Source: Mameliella sp. CS4 (GTDB lineage Bacteria > Pseudomonadota > Alphaproteobacteria > Rhodobacterales > Rhodobacteraceae). From it: a stretch of 64,000 bases of DNA. The position numbers and the translations under genes were made by a program. The notes below the pieces were generated by a model. It searched no databases and was not told the DNA's origin. It saw only the letters and a list, made by a program, of their open reading frames with translations. Shown here piece after piece: positions 7,211-16,298 of this stretch. Every line of letters starts with the position of its first letter. Within the stretch, counting starts at the first letter, position 1. The stretch spans positions 1-64,000 of the forward strand of contig NZ_JAHXRQ010000006.1 of NCBI RefSeq assembly GCF_019392335.1, in the 5' to 3' direction.

Positions 7211-8446
7211 ATGCGCCTGTTTATCTCCTTTGCCTCGCTCTTTCTTTCGGTCATCCTGCTGCAGCTTTCCTCGGGCAGCGTCGGCCCGCTCGACGCTCTG
7301 TCCGGGCTGGCACTGGACTTCACGACCACCCAGATCGGCCTACTGGGCTCGGCGCATTTCGCCGGGTTCTTCATCGGCTGCTGGTGGGCGCCGCGCCTCA
7401 TGGGATCGGTGGGACATACGCGCGCCTTCGCCGCCTTCACCGCCCTGGGCACCATCGGTATCCTGGGCCACGTCCTGGTGGAAAACCCCTATGCCTGGGC
7501 TGCGCTGCGGATCGGCCAGGGGCTGTGCGTGGCAGGCTGTTACACGGTGATCGAGGCCTGGCTGCACGCCAAGGTCACGAACGAAACCCGCGGCCGCGCC
7601 ACCGGCGCCTATCGCCTCGCCGACCTCGGCGCCTCGCTGAGCGCCCAGCTGATGATCTCGATCCTGCCGCCGGCGCATTACGTCAGCTACACGCTGCTGG
7701 CGCTGCTCTGCACCGCCGCCCTGCTGCCCCTGACGCTGAGCCGGCTGCGCCCGCCGGAAACCCCCGACGCGCCCCGCCTGGACCCGGGCCTTGCCTGGGC
7801 ACGCTCGCCGCTGGCGGTGGCCGGGGTGCTGGTGGCCGCGCTGTCCAGCTCCTCTTTCCGGATGGTCGGCCCGCTCTACGGCACCGGCGTCGGGCTGGAG
7901 ACCGCGCAGATCGCTTTTTTCCTGGCCTCCTTCGTGGCCGGAGGCGCGCTGGCGCAATATCCCGTGGGTTGGCTGGCTGACCGCTATGACCGGCGCTGGG
8001 TGCTGGTCTGGCTGTCGGCCGCAGCCATCGCCAGCTGTACGCTGACCGCGCTGGCCTCGGGCCTGCCGACGCTGGGGATAATGCTGACCGCCGCCATATT
8101 CGGCCTGACCACCTTTCCGATCTTCTCGATCGCCGCCGCCCATGCGCATGACTTTGCCGCCAGCGAGGAACGCATCGCGCTTTCGGCCGCGCTGATGTTC
8201 TGGTTCGCCGTGGGCGCCATTGCCGCGCCCTGGTTCGCCTCGGTCCTGATCGAGCTATACGGCCCGCCTGCCCTCTTTGTCATGATAGCTGCGGGCCATG
8301 CAGTGCTGGTGGTCTTCGGCCTGATCCGGATGCGCAAGCGCCGCGCCTCGGAATCCCGCACCCGCTACATCTACACGCCCCGCTCGACCTTCCTGGTGGG
8401 CCGCCTGCTGTCGGGGACCCGCGAACGCTCCAATCAGGAGGATTGA
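7211..8446 (+). CDS. MFS transporter (YcaD-like), copy 1
   Basis: A 411-residue protein with 12 predicted membrane segments. The MFS signature between helices 2 and 3 appears as GCWWAPRLMGSVGHTRAFA, with a related one in the second half (YPVGWLADRYDRRWVLV). The helix 4-5 region (RIGQGLCVAGCYTVIEAWL and NETRGRATGAYR) is typical of the YcaD-like group. ATG 7211 is preferred, because any longer frame runs back through imuA. It shares its arrangement and much sequence with the convergent gene at 8434-9711, and the two 3' ends overlap by 13 bases. The substrate is unknown. It may be partly co-transcribed from the SOS promoter of imuA. Confidence 0.85.
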   Translation: MRLFISFASLFLSVILLQLSSGSVGPLDALSGLALDFTTTQIGLLGSAHFAGFFIGCWWAPRLMGSVGHTRAFAAFTALGTIGILGHVLVENPYAWAALRIGQGLCVAGCYTVIEAWLHAKVTNETRGRATGAYRLADLGASLSAQLMISILPPAHYVSYTLLALLCTAALLPLTLSRLRPPETPDAPRLDPGLAWARSPLAVAGVLVAALSSSSFRMVGPLYGTGVGLETAQIAFFLASFVAGGALAQYPVGWLADRYDRRWVLVWLSAAAIASCTLTALASGLPTLGIMLTAAIFGLTTFPIFSIAAAHAHDFAASEERIALSAALMFWFAVGAIAAPWFASVLIELYGPPALFVMIAAGHAVLVVFGLIRMRKRRASESRTRYIYTPRSTFLVGRLLSGTRERSNQED

Positions 8447-9711
8447 GCCTCCGGCTGGTCGTCCTCCGCCTCCTGCTCGGCCTGGTCGATGGCCCAGGCG
8501 CTGGCCGCTTCCAGCGCCACCGGCGACGAGGTCGGCAGGATGCCCAGGTAGCTGTCGGTTTCGTCGACCGGGACACCGGCCCGCTGTGTCATACGGTAAA
8601 GCGCGTAAAGCCCGATCGCCCCGAAAGTGCCGGACATGAAAAGCCAGAAGGCCCCCGCCCCGGCGTGCTGCATGGCCCAACCTGTCGCCAGCGGCCCCAC
8701 GATGGCGCCCAGGCCAAAGGTAAAGACCAGCCCGCCCGAGGCCGCCGCCATGTCCTCGGCTTCGAGAAAGTCATTCGTGTAGGCCAGGAACAGCGCGTAG
8801 AGCGGCGCCGTCACACCGCCGGCGAAAAAGGCCGAGATGGTGAGCAACCAGAACCCGCCGCCAGAGAACCAGCCGAGCACGCCGGAGACCCCGCCGATCA
8901 CCGCGGCCACCAAGATCAGCAGGCGCCGGTCCAACCGGTCCGACAGCCAGCCGATGGGGTATTGCAGCACCAGCGCCCCGGCAAACAGCGTGGCGATAAA
9001 GGTGGCGATCTGTGTCGCGCTCAGGCCGATCTCGGTGCCATAGACGGCCCCCATGCCCGATTGCGTGGCATAGACCGTGCCCAGCAGAAAGATCCCGACC
9101 GTTCCAAGGGGCGAGGAGACGAACAATTTTCGCAGGGGCATGGGGCGCGACACCTCGGCCGCGGGAACAGGGGTCGCCGACAGCAGGATCGGCGCGAAGG
9201 ACACCGACACCAGGATCGACGCGCCGATGAACAGCACCGAGGTTCCGGCATCACCCAGCATCAACAGGCCCTGCGCGCCGATGATGCCCAGTGTCTGCGC
9301 GATCATGTAGGCCGACAGCACCGTGCCGCGGGTCTCGTTCGTGGACGCGTTGTTCAGCCAGCTTTCGGCGGTGACATAGACCCCGGACATGCAGAACCCG
9401 ATGACGATCCGCAGCACCGTCCAGGCCCAGGGGTCGGCGGCCAGCGGAAAGGCGATCAACCCCGCCGACATGAAGCTGCCCAGCGCGGCAAAGACCCGGA
9501 CATGGCCGACTCGGCGGATCAGCTTGGGCGTCAGTTGCGCCCCCGACAGGAAGCCGACGAAATAGCCCGAGGTGACAATGGCCAGCTCCGCCGCCGAAAA
9601 CCCCTCGATCCCGCCGCGCAGGCCGATCAGGGTGAAATGCATGCCATTGCCCAGCATGATCAGGACGATGCCGACAAGCAGGGCCCAGACTCCTGAGATT
9701 ACCGAATTCAT
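8434..9711 (-). CDS. MFS transporter (YcaD-like), copy 2
   Basis: A 425-residue paralogue of the neighbouring MFS gene with 12 membrane segments. Matching landmarks are [39 protein letters not shown] followed by [11 protein letters not shown], and [13 protein letters not shown]. The C-terminal 35 residues are acidic and Glu/Gln-rich, which copy 1 lacks. ATG 9711 has a GGACG ribosome site; upstream in-frame codons add a non-membrane leader. It is divergent from metG across 189 bases. The substrate is unknown. Confidence 0.85.
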   Translation of the reverse strand: MNSVISGVWALLVGIVLIMLGNGMHFTLIGLRGGIEGFSAAELAIVTSGYFVGFLSGAQLTPKLIRRVGHVRVFAALGSFMSAGLIAFPLAADPWAWTVLRIVIGFCMSGVYVTAESWLNNASTNETRGTVLSAYMIAQTLGIIGAQGLLMLGDAGTSVLFIGASILVSVSFAPILLSATPVPAAEVSRPMPLRKLFVSSPLGTVGIFLLGTVYATQSGMGAVYGTEIGLSATQIATFIATLFAGALVLQYPIGWLSDRLDRRLLILVAAVIGGVSGVLGWFSGGGFWLLTISAFFAGGVTAPLYALFLAYTNDFLEAEDMAAASGGLVFTFGLGAIVGPLATGWAMQHAGAGAFWLFMSGTFGAIGLYALYRMTQRAGVPVDETDSYLGILPTSSPVALEAASAWAIDQAEQEAEDDQPEAQSS

Positions 9712-9900
9712 GCGACGTCCTTTCGTGGTTCGCCGGATGGCGGTCCTGGTCAGCGCCGCCTCGCACGCGGCAGGCCGCACTTCCCGTGTCGCAACGCCAC
9801 CTTTGCGTCCGTTTGCGACAAAGCGGGGGCGCCCTCTGGTCCTCGGGCCGCTTGGCGGCTAAACCGTGCGCAAACCCCGGTTCTGACAGAAGCGCAAATC

Positions 9901-11613
9901 ATGGCCCGACACCTCATCACTTCAGCCATTCCCTACATCAATGGCATCAAGCATCTCGGGAATCTGGTCGGCTCGCAGCTGCCCGGCGACCTCTATGCCC
10001 GCTACCTACGCGCGCGCGGGCACGAGGTGCTGTATCTCTGTGCGACCGACGAACATGGCACCCCCGCCGAACTGGCCGCCGCCAAGGCGGGCAAGCCGGT
10101 GGCGGACTACTGTGCCGAGATGTGGGAAGTGCAGGCGAAACTGGCCGAGGGGTTCCGGCTGTCTTTCGACCACTTCGGGCGCTCGTCCTCGGACCAGAAC
10201 CGCAAGCTGACCCAGCATTTCGCCAAGGTGCTGGACGACAACGGGCTGATCCGAGAAGTCTCGGAAACCCAGATGTATTCCAAGGCCGACGGCCGTTTCC
10301 TGCCTGACCGCTACATTGAGGGCACCTGCCCCAACTGTGGCTTTGACTCGGCCCGCGGCGACCAGTGCGACAACTGCACGAAACAGCTCGACCCGGTCGA
10401 CCTGATCAACCCGCATTCCACCATCTCCGGATCCACGGATCTGGAAATGCGCGAGACGAAACACCTCTACCTCTGCCAGTCCAAGATGAAGGACCAGATC
10501 GAGGAATGGATCGACACGCGCGTCGGCTGGCCCGTCCTGACCACCTCCATCGCCAAGAAATGGCTGAACGACGGCGACGGGCTCCAGGACCGTGGCATCA
10601 CCCGCGATCTCGACTGGGGCGTGCCGGTGCAAAAGGGCGATGAGCCCTGGCCCGGGATGGAGGGCAAGGTCTTTTACGTCTGGTTCGACGCGCCCATTGA
10701 ATACATCGCCTGCGGGCAGGAATGGGTCGACGCGGGCAAGGGCGACAGCTGGGAACGCTGGTGGCGCACCGACAAGGGCGCGGACGACGTCCGTTACACC
10801 CAGTTCATGGGCAAGGACAACGTTCCCTTCCACACCCTGTCCTTCCCGGTCACGATCCTGGGCAGCGGCGAGCCGTGGAAGCTGGTCGATTACATCAAGT
10901 CCTTCAACTACCTCAACTATGACGGCGGCCAGTTCAGCACCTCGCGCGGGCGCGGTGTCTTCATGGACCAGGCGCTGGATATCCTGCCCGCCGACTACTG
11001 GCGCTGGTGGCTGCTGAGCCATGTTCCGGAAACCTCGGACAGCGAATTCACCTGGGAATCGTTCCAGTCGGGCGTCAACAAGGACCTGGCGGATGTGCTG
11101 GGCAACTTTGCCTCCCGCGTGACGAAATTCTGCCGCTCGAAATTCTCTGAGGCCGTGCCCGAGGGCGGCACCCCGGGCGAGGCCGAGGCGCGGCTGATCG
11201 CCGACCTGACGGCCAAGGTCCGCGAGTACGAGACCCATATGGAGGCCATCGAGATCCGCAAGGCCGCAGCAAGCCTGCGCGCGGCCTGGGTGCTGGGCAA
11301 CGAGTACCTGCAAGAGGTCGCCCCCTGGACCACCTTCAAGACGGACCCGGACCAGGCCGCGATGCAGATCCGCCTGGCGCTGAACCTGATCCGGCTCTAC
11401 GCGGTGATCTCCTCACCCTTCATCCCCGATGCCTGCGCCGACCTCCTGAAGGCGATGCACGCCGAGGATGCCGACTGGCCCGACGACGTCGAGGCGGCCC
11501 TGACCGCCCTGCCCGTGGGCCATGCCTTTACTGTGCCGGACGTCACCTTCCGCAAGATCACCGACGCCGAGCGCGAAGAATGGCAGGAACGCTTCGCAGG
11601 CAAGCGGGACTGA
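9901..11613 (+). CDS. metG: Methionyl-tRNA synthetase
   Basis: A 570-residue class I aminoacyl-tRNA synthetase that charges tRNA-Met and initiator tRNA. The HIGH-type motif is HLGN (18-21). A four-Cys zinc knuckle is seen as C143-x2-C146-x9-C156-x2-C159. The KMSKS loop is degenerate: the sequence is QFSTSRGRG at 344-352, with Thr where the catalytic Lys is expected. The same FSTS form occurs in a group of bacterial MetRS enzymes, so this is a subfamily trait rather than damage. No C-terminal EMAP-like dimerisation domain is present. It is probably essential and is monocistronic. Confidence 0.95.
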   Translation: MARHLITSAIPYINGIKHLGNLVGSQLPGDLYARYLRARGHEVLYLCATDEHGTPAELAAAKAGKPVADYCAEMWEVQAKLAEGFRLSFDHFGRSSSDQNRKLTQHFAKVLDDNGLIREVSETQMYSKADGRFLPDRYIEGTCPNCGFDSARGDQCDNCTKQLDPVDLINPHSTISGSTDLEMRETKHLYLCQSKMKDQIEEWIDTRVGWPVLTTSIAKKWLNDGDGLQDRGITRDLDWGVPVQKGDEPWPGMEGKVFYVWFDAPIEYIACGQEWVDAGKGDSWERWWRTDKGADDVRYTQFMGKDNVPFHTLSFPVTILGSGEPWKLVDYIKSFNYLNYDGGQFSTSRGRGVFMDQALDILPADYWRWWLLSHVPETSDSEFTWESFQSGVNKDLADVLGNFASRVTKFCRSKFSEAVPEGGTPGEAEARLIADLTAKVREYETHMEAIEIRKAAASLRAAWVLGNEYLQEVAPWTTFKTDPDQAAMQIRLALNLIRLYAVISSPFIPDACADLLKAMHAEDADWPDDVEAALTALPVGHAFTVPDVTFRKITDAEREEWQERFAGKRD

Positions 11614-11661
11614 TCCGCGCGCGCCTGTGGAACCGAACCGCCCACAGCGCGTTCGGTCCGC

Positions 11662-13053
11662 ATGTCGCAGCAGAAAACCCGTGATCTAACGCAAGGGCCC
11701 GTCGGACGGGCCCTTTTCCGTGTCTCCGCCCCGATGAGCATCGGCATTCTCGGCGTGCTCTCGGTCGGTCTTGCCGATGCCGCCTTTCTGGCCCGTGCGG
11801 GCGACGTGCCGCTGACCGCAATCGGCTTCATCTACCCCGCCATCATCGCATTGACCTCGTTGTCGATCGGCATGGGCGCGGGGACCTCGGCGGTGGTCAG
11901 CCAGGCGCTGGGGCGCGAGGGCGGCTCTGACGCGACAGCCGCCCGCCTCGCGCTGCATTCGCTGATCTTCGCAGCCGCGCTGGCCATCTGCGCCGCGCTG
12001 GCTTTTTACCTGTCCGCGCCCTGGCTGTTCGAACTGATGGGCGCGAAAGGCGCGGTGAAAGAGGCGGTTCTGTCCTACCTCCCCTGGTGGTGCGCCAGCT
12101 TTGTCCCGATGGTCGCGGGCATGGGGCTGAATGCGGTTTTCCGCGCCGGAGGAGAAAGCGGCATCGCCGCCACGGTGATGACCCTGCAATCGCTCGTCAA
12201 CATCGCCCTCGACCCGATCTTCATCTTTGGAGTTGGCGTCGTTCCCGCACTGGGCACCGAGGGCGCCGGAATCGCCACCTGCATCGCGCGCGTCGTCGGT
12301 TTTGCCGGCCTGCTGACCTTTGCCATCCGCAGCGGGCGACTGTCGCTCTCGCGCAACTGCCTGGCCGGCATCGGCGACAGCCTTCGGCGCATCGCCCGCA
12401 TCGGTGGACCGGCGGCAGCCTCGAACGCGATCAACCCGCTGGGCCTGTCGCTCGTGACGTCCGCCGCAGCCACGCTGGGCGATGCCGCCGTGGCAGGGTT
12501 CGGGGCCGCCACCCGCCTGCAATCGCTGTTGTTCGTGCCGATGCTGGCCCTGTCGGCCGGAATCGGACCGGTGGTCGGCCAGGCCTGGGGGGCAGAGAAA
12601 TTCGCCCGCGCGCAACGGGCGGTCCGCCTGACCTTCCTGACCTGCCTTGGCTATGGCGCGGTGCTCTCGGGCGCGCTGATGTTTGCCGCGCCCTGGCTTG
12701 CCACGCTCATGACCGATGGCGGCGCGGCAGCGGCGGATGCAACGACCTACCTGCGCTGGGGCAGTCTCGGGTTCTTCGGCTACGGCATCCTCGTCACGGC
12801 CAATGCCGCGATGAACGCCCGCGACCGCGCGCTCTGGTCGATGGCGCTCTCGGCCAGCCGAATCGCACTGGTCTATGTGCCGTTGGCCTGGGCGGGGGCC
12901 GCACTTTTCGGCTTTGCCGGGATCACCGCCGCATTTGTGCTGGCCAATCTCTGGGCGGTCCTGGTCGCGCTTGTGCTCTGCCGCGCCGCCGGTCTGCTGG
13001 ACCTGTCCCTGCCCCGGGCCAGCCACGGCGACAGAACCTTCGCCCGCGATTGA
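11662..13053 (+). CDS. MATE-family efflux transporter
   Basis: A 463-residue inner-membrane protein with 12 hydrophobic segments in two homologous halves. The N-terminal signature [20 protein letters not shown] is the standard MATE opening and supports ATG 11662. Other MATE landmarks are the [15 protein letters not shown] loop in half one and [20 protein letters not shown] in half two. These proteins extrude cationic drugs or metabolites using Na+ or H+. Codons 11-19 also form a terminator-like hairpin (11693-11717), described separately. It follows metG by 48 bases, and truB begins 53 bases after it. Confidence 0.88.
   Translation: MSQQKTRDLTQGPVGRALFRVSAPMSIGILGVLSVGLADAAFLARAGDVPLTAIGFIYPAIIALTSLSIGMGAGTSAVVSQALGREGGSDATAARLALHSLIFAAALAICAALAFYLSAPWLFELMGAKGAVKEAVLSYLPWWCASFVPMVAGMGLNAVFRAGGESGIAATVMTLQSLVNIALDPIFIFGVGVVPALGTEGAGIATCIARVVGFAGLLTFAIRSGRLSLSRNCLAGIGDSLRRIARIGGPAAASNAINPLGLSLVTSAAATLGDAAVAGFGAATRLQSLLFVPMLALSAGIGPVVGQAWGAEKFARAQRAVRLTFLTCLGYGAVLSGALMFAAPWLATLMTDGGAAAADATTYLRWGSLGFFGYGILVTANAAMNARDRALWSMALSASRIALVYVPLAWAGAALFGFAGITAAFVLANLWAVLVALVLCRAAGLLDLSLPRASHGDRTFARD
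11693..11717 (+). terminator. Terminator-like hairpin inside the MATE coding start
   Basis: AAGGGCCCGT (11693-11702), a CGG loop, its perfect complement (11706-11715) and TTTT. It has the form of a Rho-independent terminator and lies 80 bases after the metG stop, but it is within codons 11-19 of the MATE gene. It could end metG transcripts or attenuate the MATE gene. The shape is seen; activity is inferred. Confidence 0.5.
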
Positions 13054-13105
13054 CAGCCCGTCCGGCGCTTGCTACCTCGCGCGCCTCATCGCACAGGGAC
13101 AAGAC

Positions 13106-14017
13106 ATGGCACGCAGGCGCAAGGGACGCGACATTTCCGGCTGGTTGATCGTGGACAAACCCGCCGGGCTGACCTCGACGGCCGTGGTCAACAAGGTCCG
13201 CTGGGCGCTGGACGCGAAAAAGGCCGGTCATGCCGGCACGCTGGATCCCGAGGCAACCGGCGTTCTGGCCGTGGCCCTGGGCGAGGCGACAAAGACCGTG
13301 CCCTATATCACCGACGCGCTGAAGGCTTACCGATTCACGGTGCGCTTCGGGCAAGCCACCAATACCGACGACGCCGAAGGCGAGGTGATCGCCAGTTCCG
13401 ACGCCCGGCCATCGGACGAGGATATCAAGGAGGCACTGCACGGGTTCGTCGGAGAGATCATGCAGGTCCCGCCGCAGTTCTCGGCGGTCAAGATCGACGG
13501 AGAGCGCGCCTACAAACGCGCCCGCGACGGCGAGGAGATGGAGATCGCCGCCCGCCCACTCTGGGTCGAGGAACTGCTGCTGACCGATCGCCCCGACCCG
13601 GACACCGCCGTTCTGGAAATGACCTGTGGCAAGGGCGGCTATGTCCGCTCCATCGCCCGCGACCTGGGAAAGACCCTTGGCTGTCATGGCCATGTCGTCA
13701 CCCTGCGCCGCCTCTGGTCCGGCCCGTTTGAGGCAGACCAGGGCATCACGCTGGAGCAGATCGACGCGCTGGCCCGCACGCCGGAGCTGGACACCCACCT
13801 GCTGCCCTTGGAAACCGGCCTGGCCGATCTGCCAGAGCTGAAATGCACCGCCCAGGGCGCAGCGCGCCTGCGCAACGGAAACCCCGGCATGGTGGTGCCC
13901 GGTGACGCCGAGTACGGCGACGAGGCATGGGCCAGCTTCGAGGGTCAACCCGTGGCCGTCGGCCGTTTCAAGGCGGGCGAGTTGCACCCCAGCCGGGTCT
14001 TCAACCTGGCGGGCTGA
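13106..14017 (+). CDS. truB: tRNA pseudouridine(55) synthase
   Basis: A 303-residue enzyme that makes the universal pseudouridine 55 in the T-loop of tRNAs. The catalytic Asp47 is in [12 protein letters not shown], followed by the conserved [10 protein letters not shown] and [40 protein letters not shown] and the C-terminal [12 protein letters not shown] match the family. ATG 13106 follows AGGGACAAGAC; longer frames run into the MATE gene. It converges on the alpha/beta hydrolase gene at 14081. Confidence 0.95.
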   Translation: MARRRKGRDISGWLIVDKPAGLTSTAVVNKVRWALDAKKAGHAGTLDPEATGVLAVALGEATKTVPYITDALKAYRFTVRFGQATNTDDAEGEVIASSDARPSDEDIKEALHGFVGEIMQVPPQFSAVKIDGERAYKRARDGEEMEIAARPLWVEELLLTDRPDPDTAVLEMTCGKGGYVRSIARDLGKTLGCHGHVVTLRRLWSGPFEADQGITLEQIDALARTPELDTHLLPLETGLADLPELKCTAQGAARLRNGNPGMVVPGDAEYGDEAWASFEGQPVAVGRFKAGELHPSRVFNLAG

Positions 14018-14050
14018 GCGCCCTGCCGCCGGGGACGGTGGGCGGGGCGA

Positions 14051-14067
14051 CTTGCGCAAAGCGCAAG
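14051..14067. terminator. Small hairpin between truB and a convergent gene
   Basis: A perfect 7-bp inverted repeat, CTTGCGC-AAA-GCGCAAG, lies in the 63 bases between convergent truB and the hydrolase gene. No T-run follows. It is a plausible bidirectional terminator. Confidence 0.4.
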
Positions 14068-14080
14068 AGCGCCGTTCCCG

Positions 14081-14902
14081 TCACCGCAAGACGTCCAGCC
14101 AGGACCGCAGCGCGTCAAGGGACTCCGGCTCGTCCAGAAAGGGGATATGGCCGCGTCCCGGCACCACGGCCGCAATCATGTCGGGTCGCCGCCGCCGCAT
14201 TTCCGCAAAACAATCCGGTGTCAGCAGGTCGGAGTTTTCCCCGCGCAGCGCACAGAGCGGCAAGCCCTCCAGCGCATCGAACAGCGGCCAGAGGTCTGGC
14301 ATGGGCTGCGCGCCCCCGTCCAGCACGGCCTCGCGCAGCTTCGCATCATAGGTCAGCTCCAGCCCGTCCTCGGTCTGGACGAACAGCCGCTCCGCCTCTT
14401 CCAGCCAACGGCTCTCCGGCACGCCGACAAAGCCGGTCATGACCTCGGCGCGCCGCTGCGCCACCTCGGCCAGCGTCTTCTGCGGCGGCTTGCGGCCCAG
14501 GTAGCCCTCGATCACCTTCAGTCCCGGCTCGGCGATCTCGGGGCCGATGTCGTTCAACGCCACGCCCAGCAGGCGGTCCCTGGCCGTCGCCGCCAGAACC
14601 ATGGCGATCAACCCGCCGCGCGATGTGCCCAGGATCGCCGCCTTTTCCAGCCCCAGGTGGTCCAGAAGCTCCAGCGCATCGCGGCCCTCGACCGGGATCT
14701 GGTAGGTCTCATGCGGCGCCCAGCCCGACTTTCCCCGTCCGCGATAGTCCAGCCGGATCAGCCGAACGCCCTCCAGGTGCGGCGCCACGAAATCGAAATC
14801 GCGCCCGTCCCGCGTCAACCCCGCAAGGCAGAGCAGCGGCAGCCCCTCTCCCTCGTCGCGGTAGTACAGGGAAATCCCGTCAGAGGTCTGGAAATCGGGC
14901 AT
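14081..14902 (-). CDS. Alpha/beta hydrolase
   Basis: A 273-residue alpha/beta-hydrolase fold enzyme. The nucleophile elbow is GTSRGG with Ser94; the acid is probably in RGENSDLLTPDCF; and the His is in GRGHIPFLDEPESL near the C-terminus. The oxyanion segment is CLAGLTRDGRDFD, and LDYRGRGKSG follows it. No substrate can be assigned. The ATG at 14902 overlaps the stop of the haloacid dehalogenase gene by one base (TGATG), so the two are translationally coupled. A GTG at 14905 is in frame but less likely. Confidence 0.85.
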   Translation of the reverse strand: MPDFQTSDGISLYYRDEGEGLPLLCLAGLTRDGRDFDFVAPHLEGVRLIRLDYRGRGKSGWAPHETYQIPVEGRDALELLDHLGLEKAAILGTSRGGLIAMVLAATARDRLLGVALNDIGPEIAEPGLKVIEGYLGRKPPQKTLAEVAQRRAEVMTGFVGVPESRWLEEAERLFVQTEDGLELTYDAKLREAVLDGGAQPMPDLWPLFDALEGLPLCALRGENSDLLTPDCFAEMRRRRPDMIAAVVPGRGHIPFLDEPESLDALRSWLDVLR

Positions 14903-15579
14903 CACACAAGCTCCGGAATGGTGGTCAGGTCAGTCAGGACATGTTTCGGCTGCGCCATCAACCGATCCATCGGCAGGCCCATGCGGTTCACCCAGGCGGT
15001 CTCGAACCCATAGGCCGCCGCCCCCGCTGCGTCCCAGCCATTCGAGGAGACGAACAGCACCTCGTCGGGCGCACAGCCAAATTCGGCGCCCACGAGGTCA
15101 TAGACCGCCCGCGCCGGTTTGAAGATGCCCACCTGTTCCACCGACAGCACCGCGTGCAGGAATTCCCCGATGCCCGCGCTGTCCACCGCGCCGTTCAGCA
15201 TGTCGCGATTGCCGTTCGACAGGATCGCCGCGCCAATGCCCTGCGCCCTCAGCCGGGCCAGCATCATCGGCACCTCGCGGTAAGCCGGCAGTTCCCAGTA
15301 GAGCGCCAGCAGGCGTTCGCGCAGCTCCATGTCGTCGAGGCCCGCGCGTTCCATCGCCCAGTCCAGCCCGTCCTTGGTCACCTGCCAGAAGGGAACGTAA
15401 TCGCCCGTGACCGCCCGCAGCCAGCTGTATTCCAGCTGTTTCGCACGCCAGTCCGCGGCCAGTTGCGGCCAGACCTCGGCCAGCGCACCGCGCCCCGGTT
15501 CCTCTGCCGCGACCCGCGCCGCGGCGGCCACGTCGAACAACGTGCCATAGGCATCGAACACGCAAACCTTGATGGCCAT
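14902..15579 (-). CDS. L-2-haloacid dehalogenase (HAD, type II)
   Basis: A 225-residue HAD-superfamily hydrolase of the L-2-haloacid dehalogenase type. Motif I is VFDAYGTLFD with nucleophile Asp9; motif II is LSNGN; motif III Lys is in GIFKPA; and the final FVSSNGWDAAGA carries the Ser/Asn/Asp typical of this group. The enzyme would replace the halogen of a 2-haloacid with hydroxide. ATG 15579 is chosen, because the upstream extension (60 residues) has no family match. It is coupled to the downstream alpha/beta hydrolase. Phosphatase relatives lack the SSNGWD block, so dehalogenase is favoured. Confidence 0.88.
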   Translation of the reverse strand: MAIKVCVFDAYGTLFDVAAAARVAAEEPGRGALAEVWPQLAADWRAKQLEYSWLRAVTGDYVPFWQVTKDGLDWAMERAGLDDMELRERLLALYWELPAYREVPMMLARLRAQGIGAAILSNGNRDMLNGAVDSAGIGEFLHAVLSVEQVGIFKPARAVYDLVGAEFGCAPDEVLFVSSNGWDAAGAAAYGFETAWVNRMGLPMDRLMAQPKHVLTDLTTIPELV

Positions 15580-15791
15580 GATCGCTTTCCTCCCCGCATC
15601 CGGCGCCACCCTGACATGGCCCGGGACGCTGGAAAACCCCGATCCGGGCGCCATTTCCGTGCTCCAGCGCCATTCTGAGCCAAGAAGCCGGTTTGCAAAC
15701 CGGCGTTGGCACGCGTAGTCTAGGCCAAATCCGAGCACCCGGGACGGCCCCGGCCTCACCCAATCACCCCCCTGACAGACAGAGGTTTCCC

Positions 15792-16220
15792 ATGACGCAG
15801 GTCAAGACCGGCGACACCGTGCGCATTCATTACACCGGCACACTCACCGATGGCTCCACCTTCGATTCCAGCCAGGGCCGCGACCCGCTGGAATTCACCG
15901 TCGGCTCCGGCCAGATCATCCCCGGCCTCGACAAGGCCATCCCGGGCATGACGGTCGGCGACAAGAAGACCGTCCAGGTTCCCGCCGAGGACGCCTATGG
16001 CGAGACAAACCCCGAGGCGCGCCAGGACGTGCCGCGCGCCGAGATCCCCGACGACATCCCGCTTGACCTCGGCACCCAGCTGCAGGTGCAGGCACAGGGC
16101 GGACAGGTGCTGCCCGTGACCGTCGTCGCCGTGACCGAAGAGGTCGTGACGCTGGACGCCAACCACCCGCTGGCGGGCAAGGACCTGACCTTCGACATCG
16201 AGCTGGTCGAGATCGCCTGA
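15792..16220 (+). CDS. FKBP-type peptidyl-prolyl isomerase (SlyD-like)
   Basis: A 142-residue protein with an N-terminal FKBP half (VKTGDTVRIHYTGTLTDGSTFDSS), the insert-in-flap domain (about 70-120) and the closing NHPLAGKDLTFDIELVEI, the SlyD/FkpB pattern. It catalyses proline cis-trans isomerisation and acts as a chaperone. It lacks the His-rich nickel-binding tail of E. coli SlyD. No signal peptide is present, so it is cytoplasmic. It is divergent from the dehalogenase gene, and two hairpins follow it. Confidence 0.9.
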   Translation: MTQVKTGDTVRIHYTGTLTDGSTFDSSQGRDPLEFTVGSGQIIPGLDKAIPGMTVGDKKTVQVPAEDAYGETNPEARQDVPRAEIPDDIPLDLGTQLQVQAQGGQVLPVTVVAVTEEVVTLDANHPLAGKDLTFDIELVEIA

Positions 16221-16239
16221 GCCTTCAGGAAAAGATTGC

Positions 16240-16297
16240 GCCGGGGACCATTCCCCCGGCATTCTGGGCCTGTCGTTTTCAACAGACAGGCCCTTTT
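16240..16297 (+). terminator. Two tandem hairpins, the second with a T-run
   Basis: The first hairpin, GCCGGGG with its complement, spans 16240-16260. The second is GGGCCTGTC (16266-16274), a ten-base loop, its perfect complement (16285-16293) and TTTT. This is a good terminator for the FKBP gene. It ends one base before the ATG of the next gene at 16299, occupying its ribosome-binding region. Confidence 0.75.
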
Positions 16298-16298
16298 C

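Noticed and set aside
9788..9819. GTCGCAA/TTGCGAC inverted repeat between MFS and metG as an operator
   Set aside because: The spacer is 18 bases and other TTTGCG copies lie close by; no clear promoter relation.
9712..9900. T-box or other riboswitch upstream of metG
   Set aside because: No T-box sequence, no S-adenosylmethionine riboswitch core and no terminator before the ATG.
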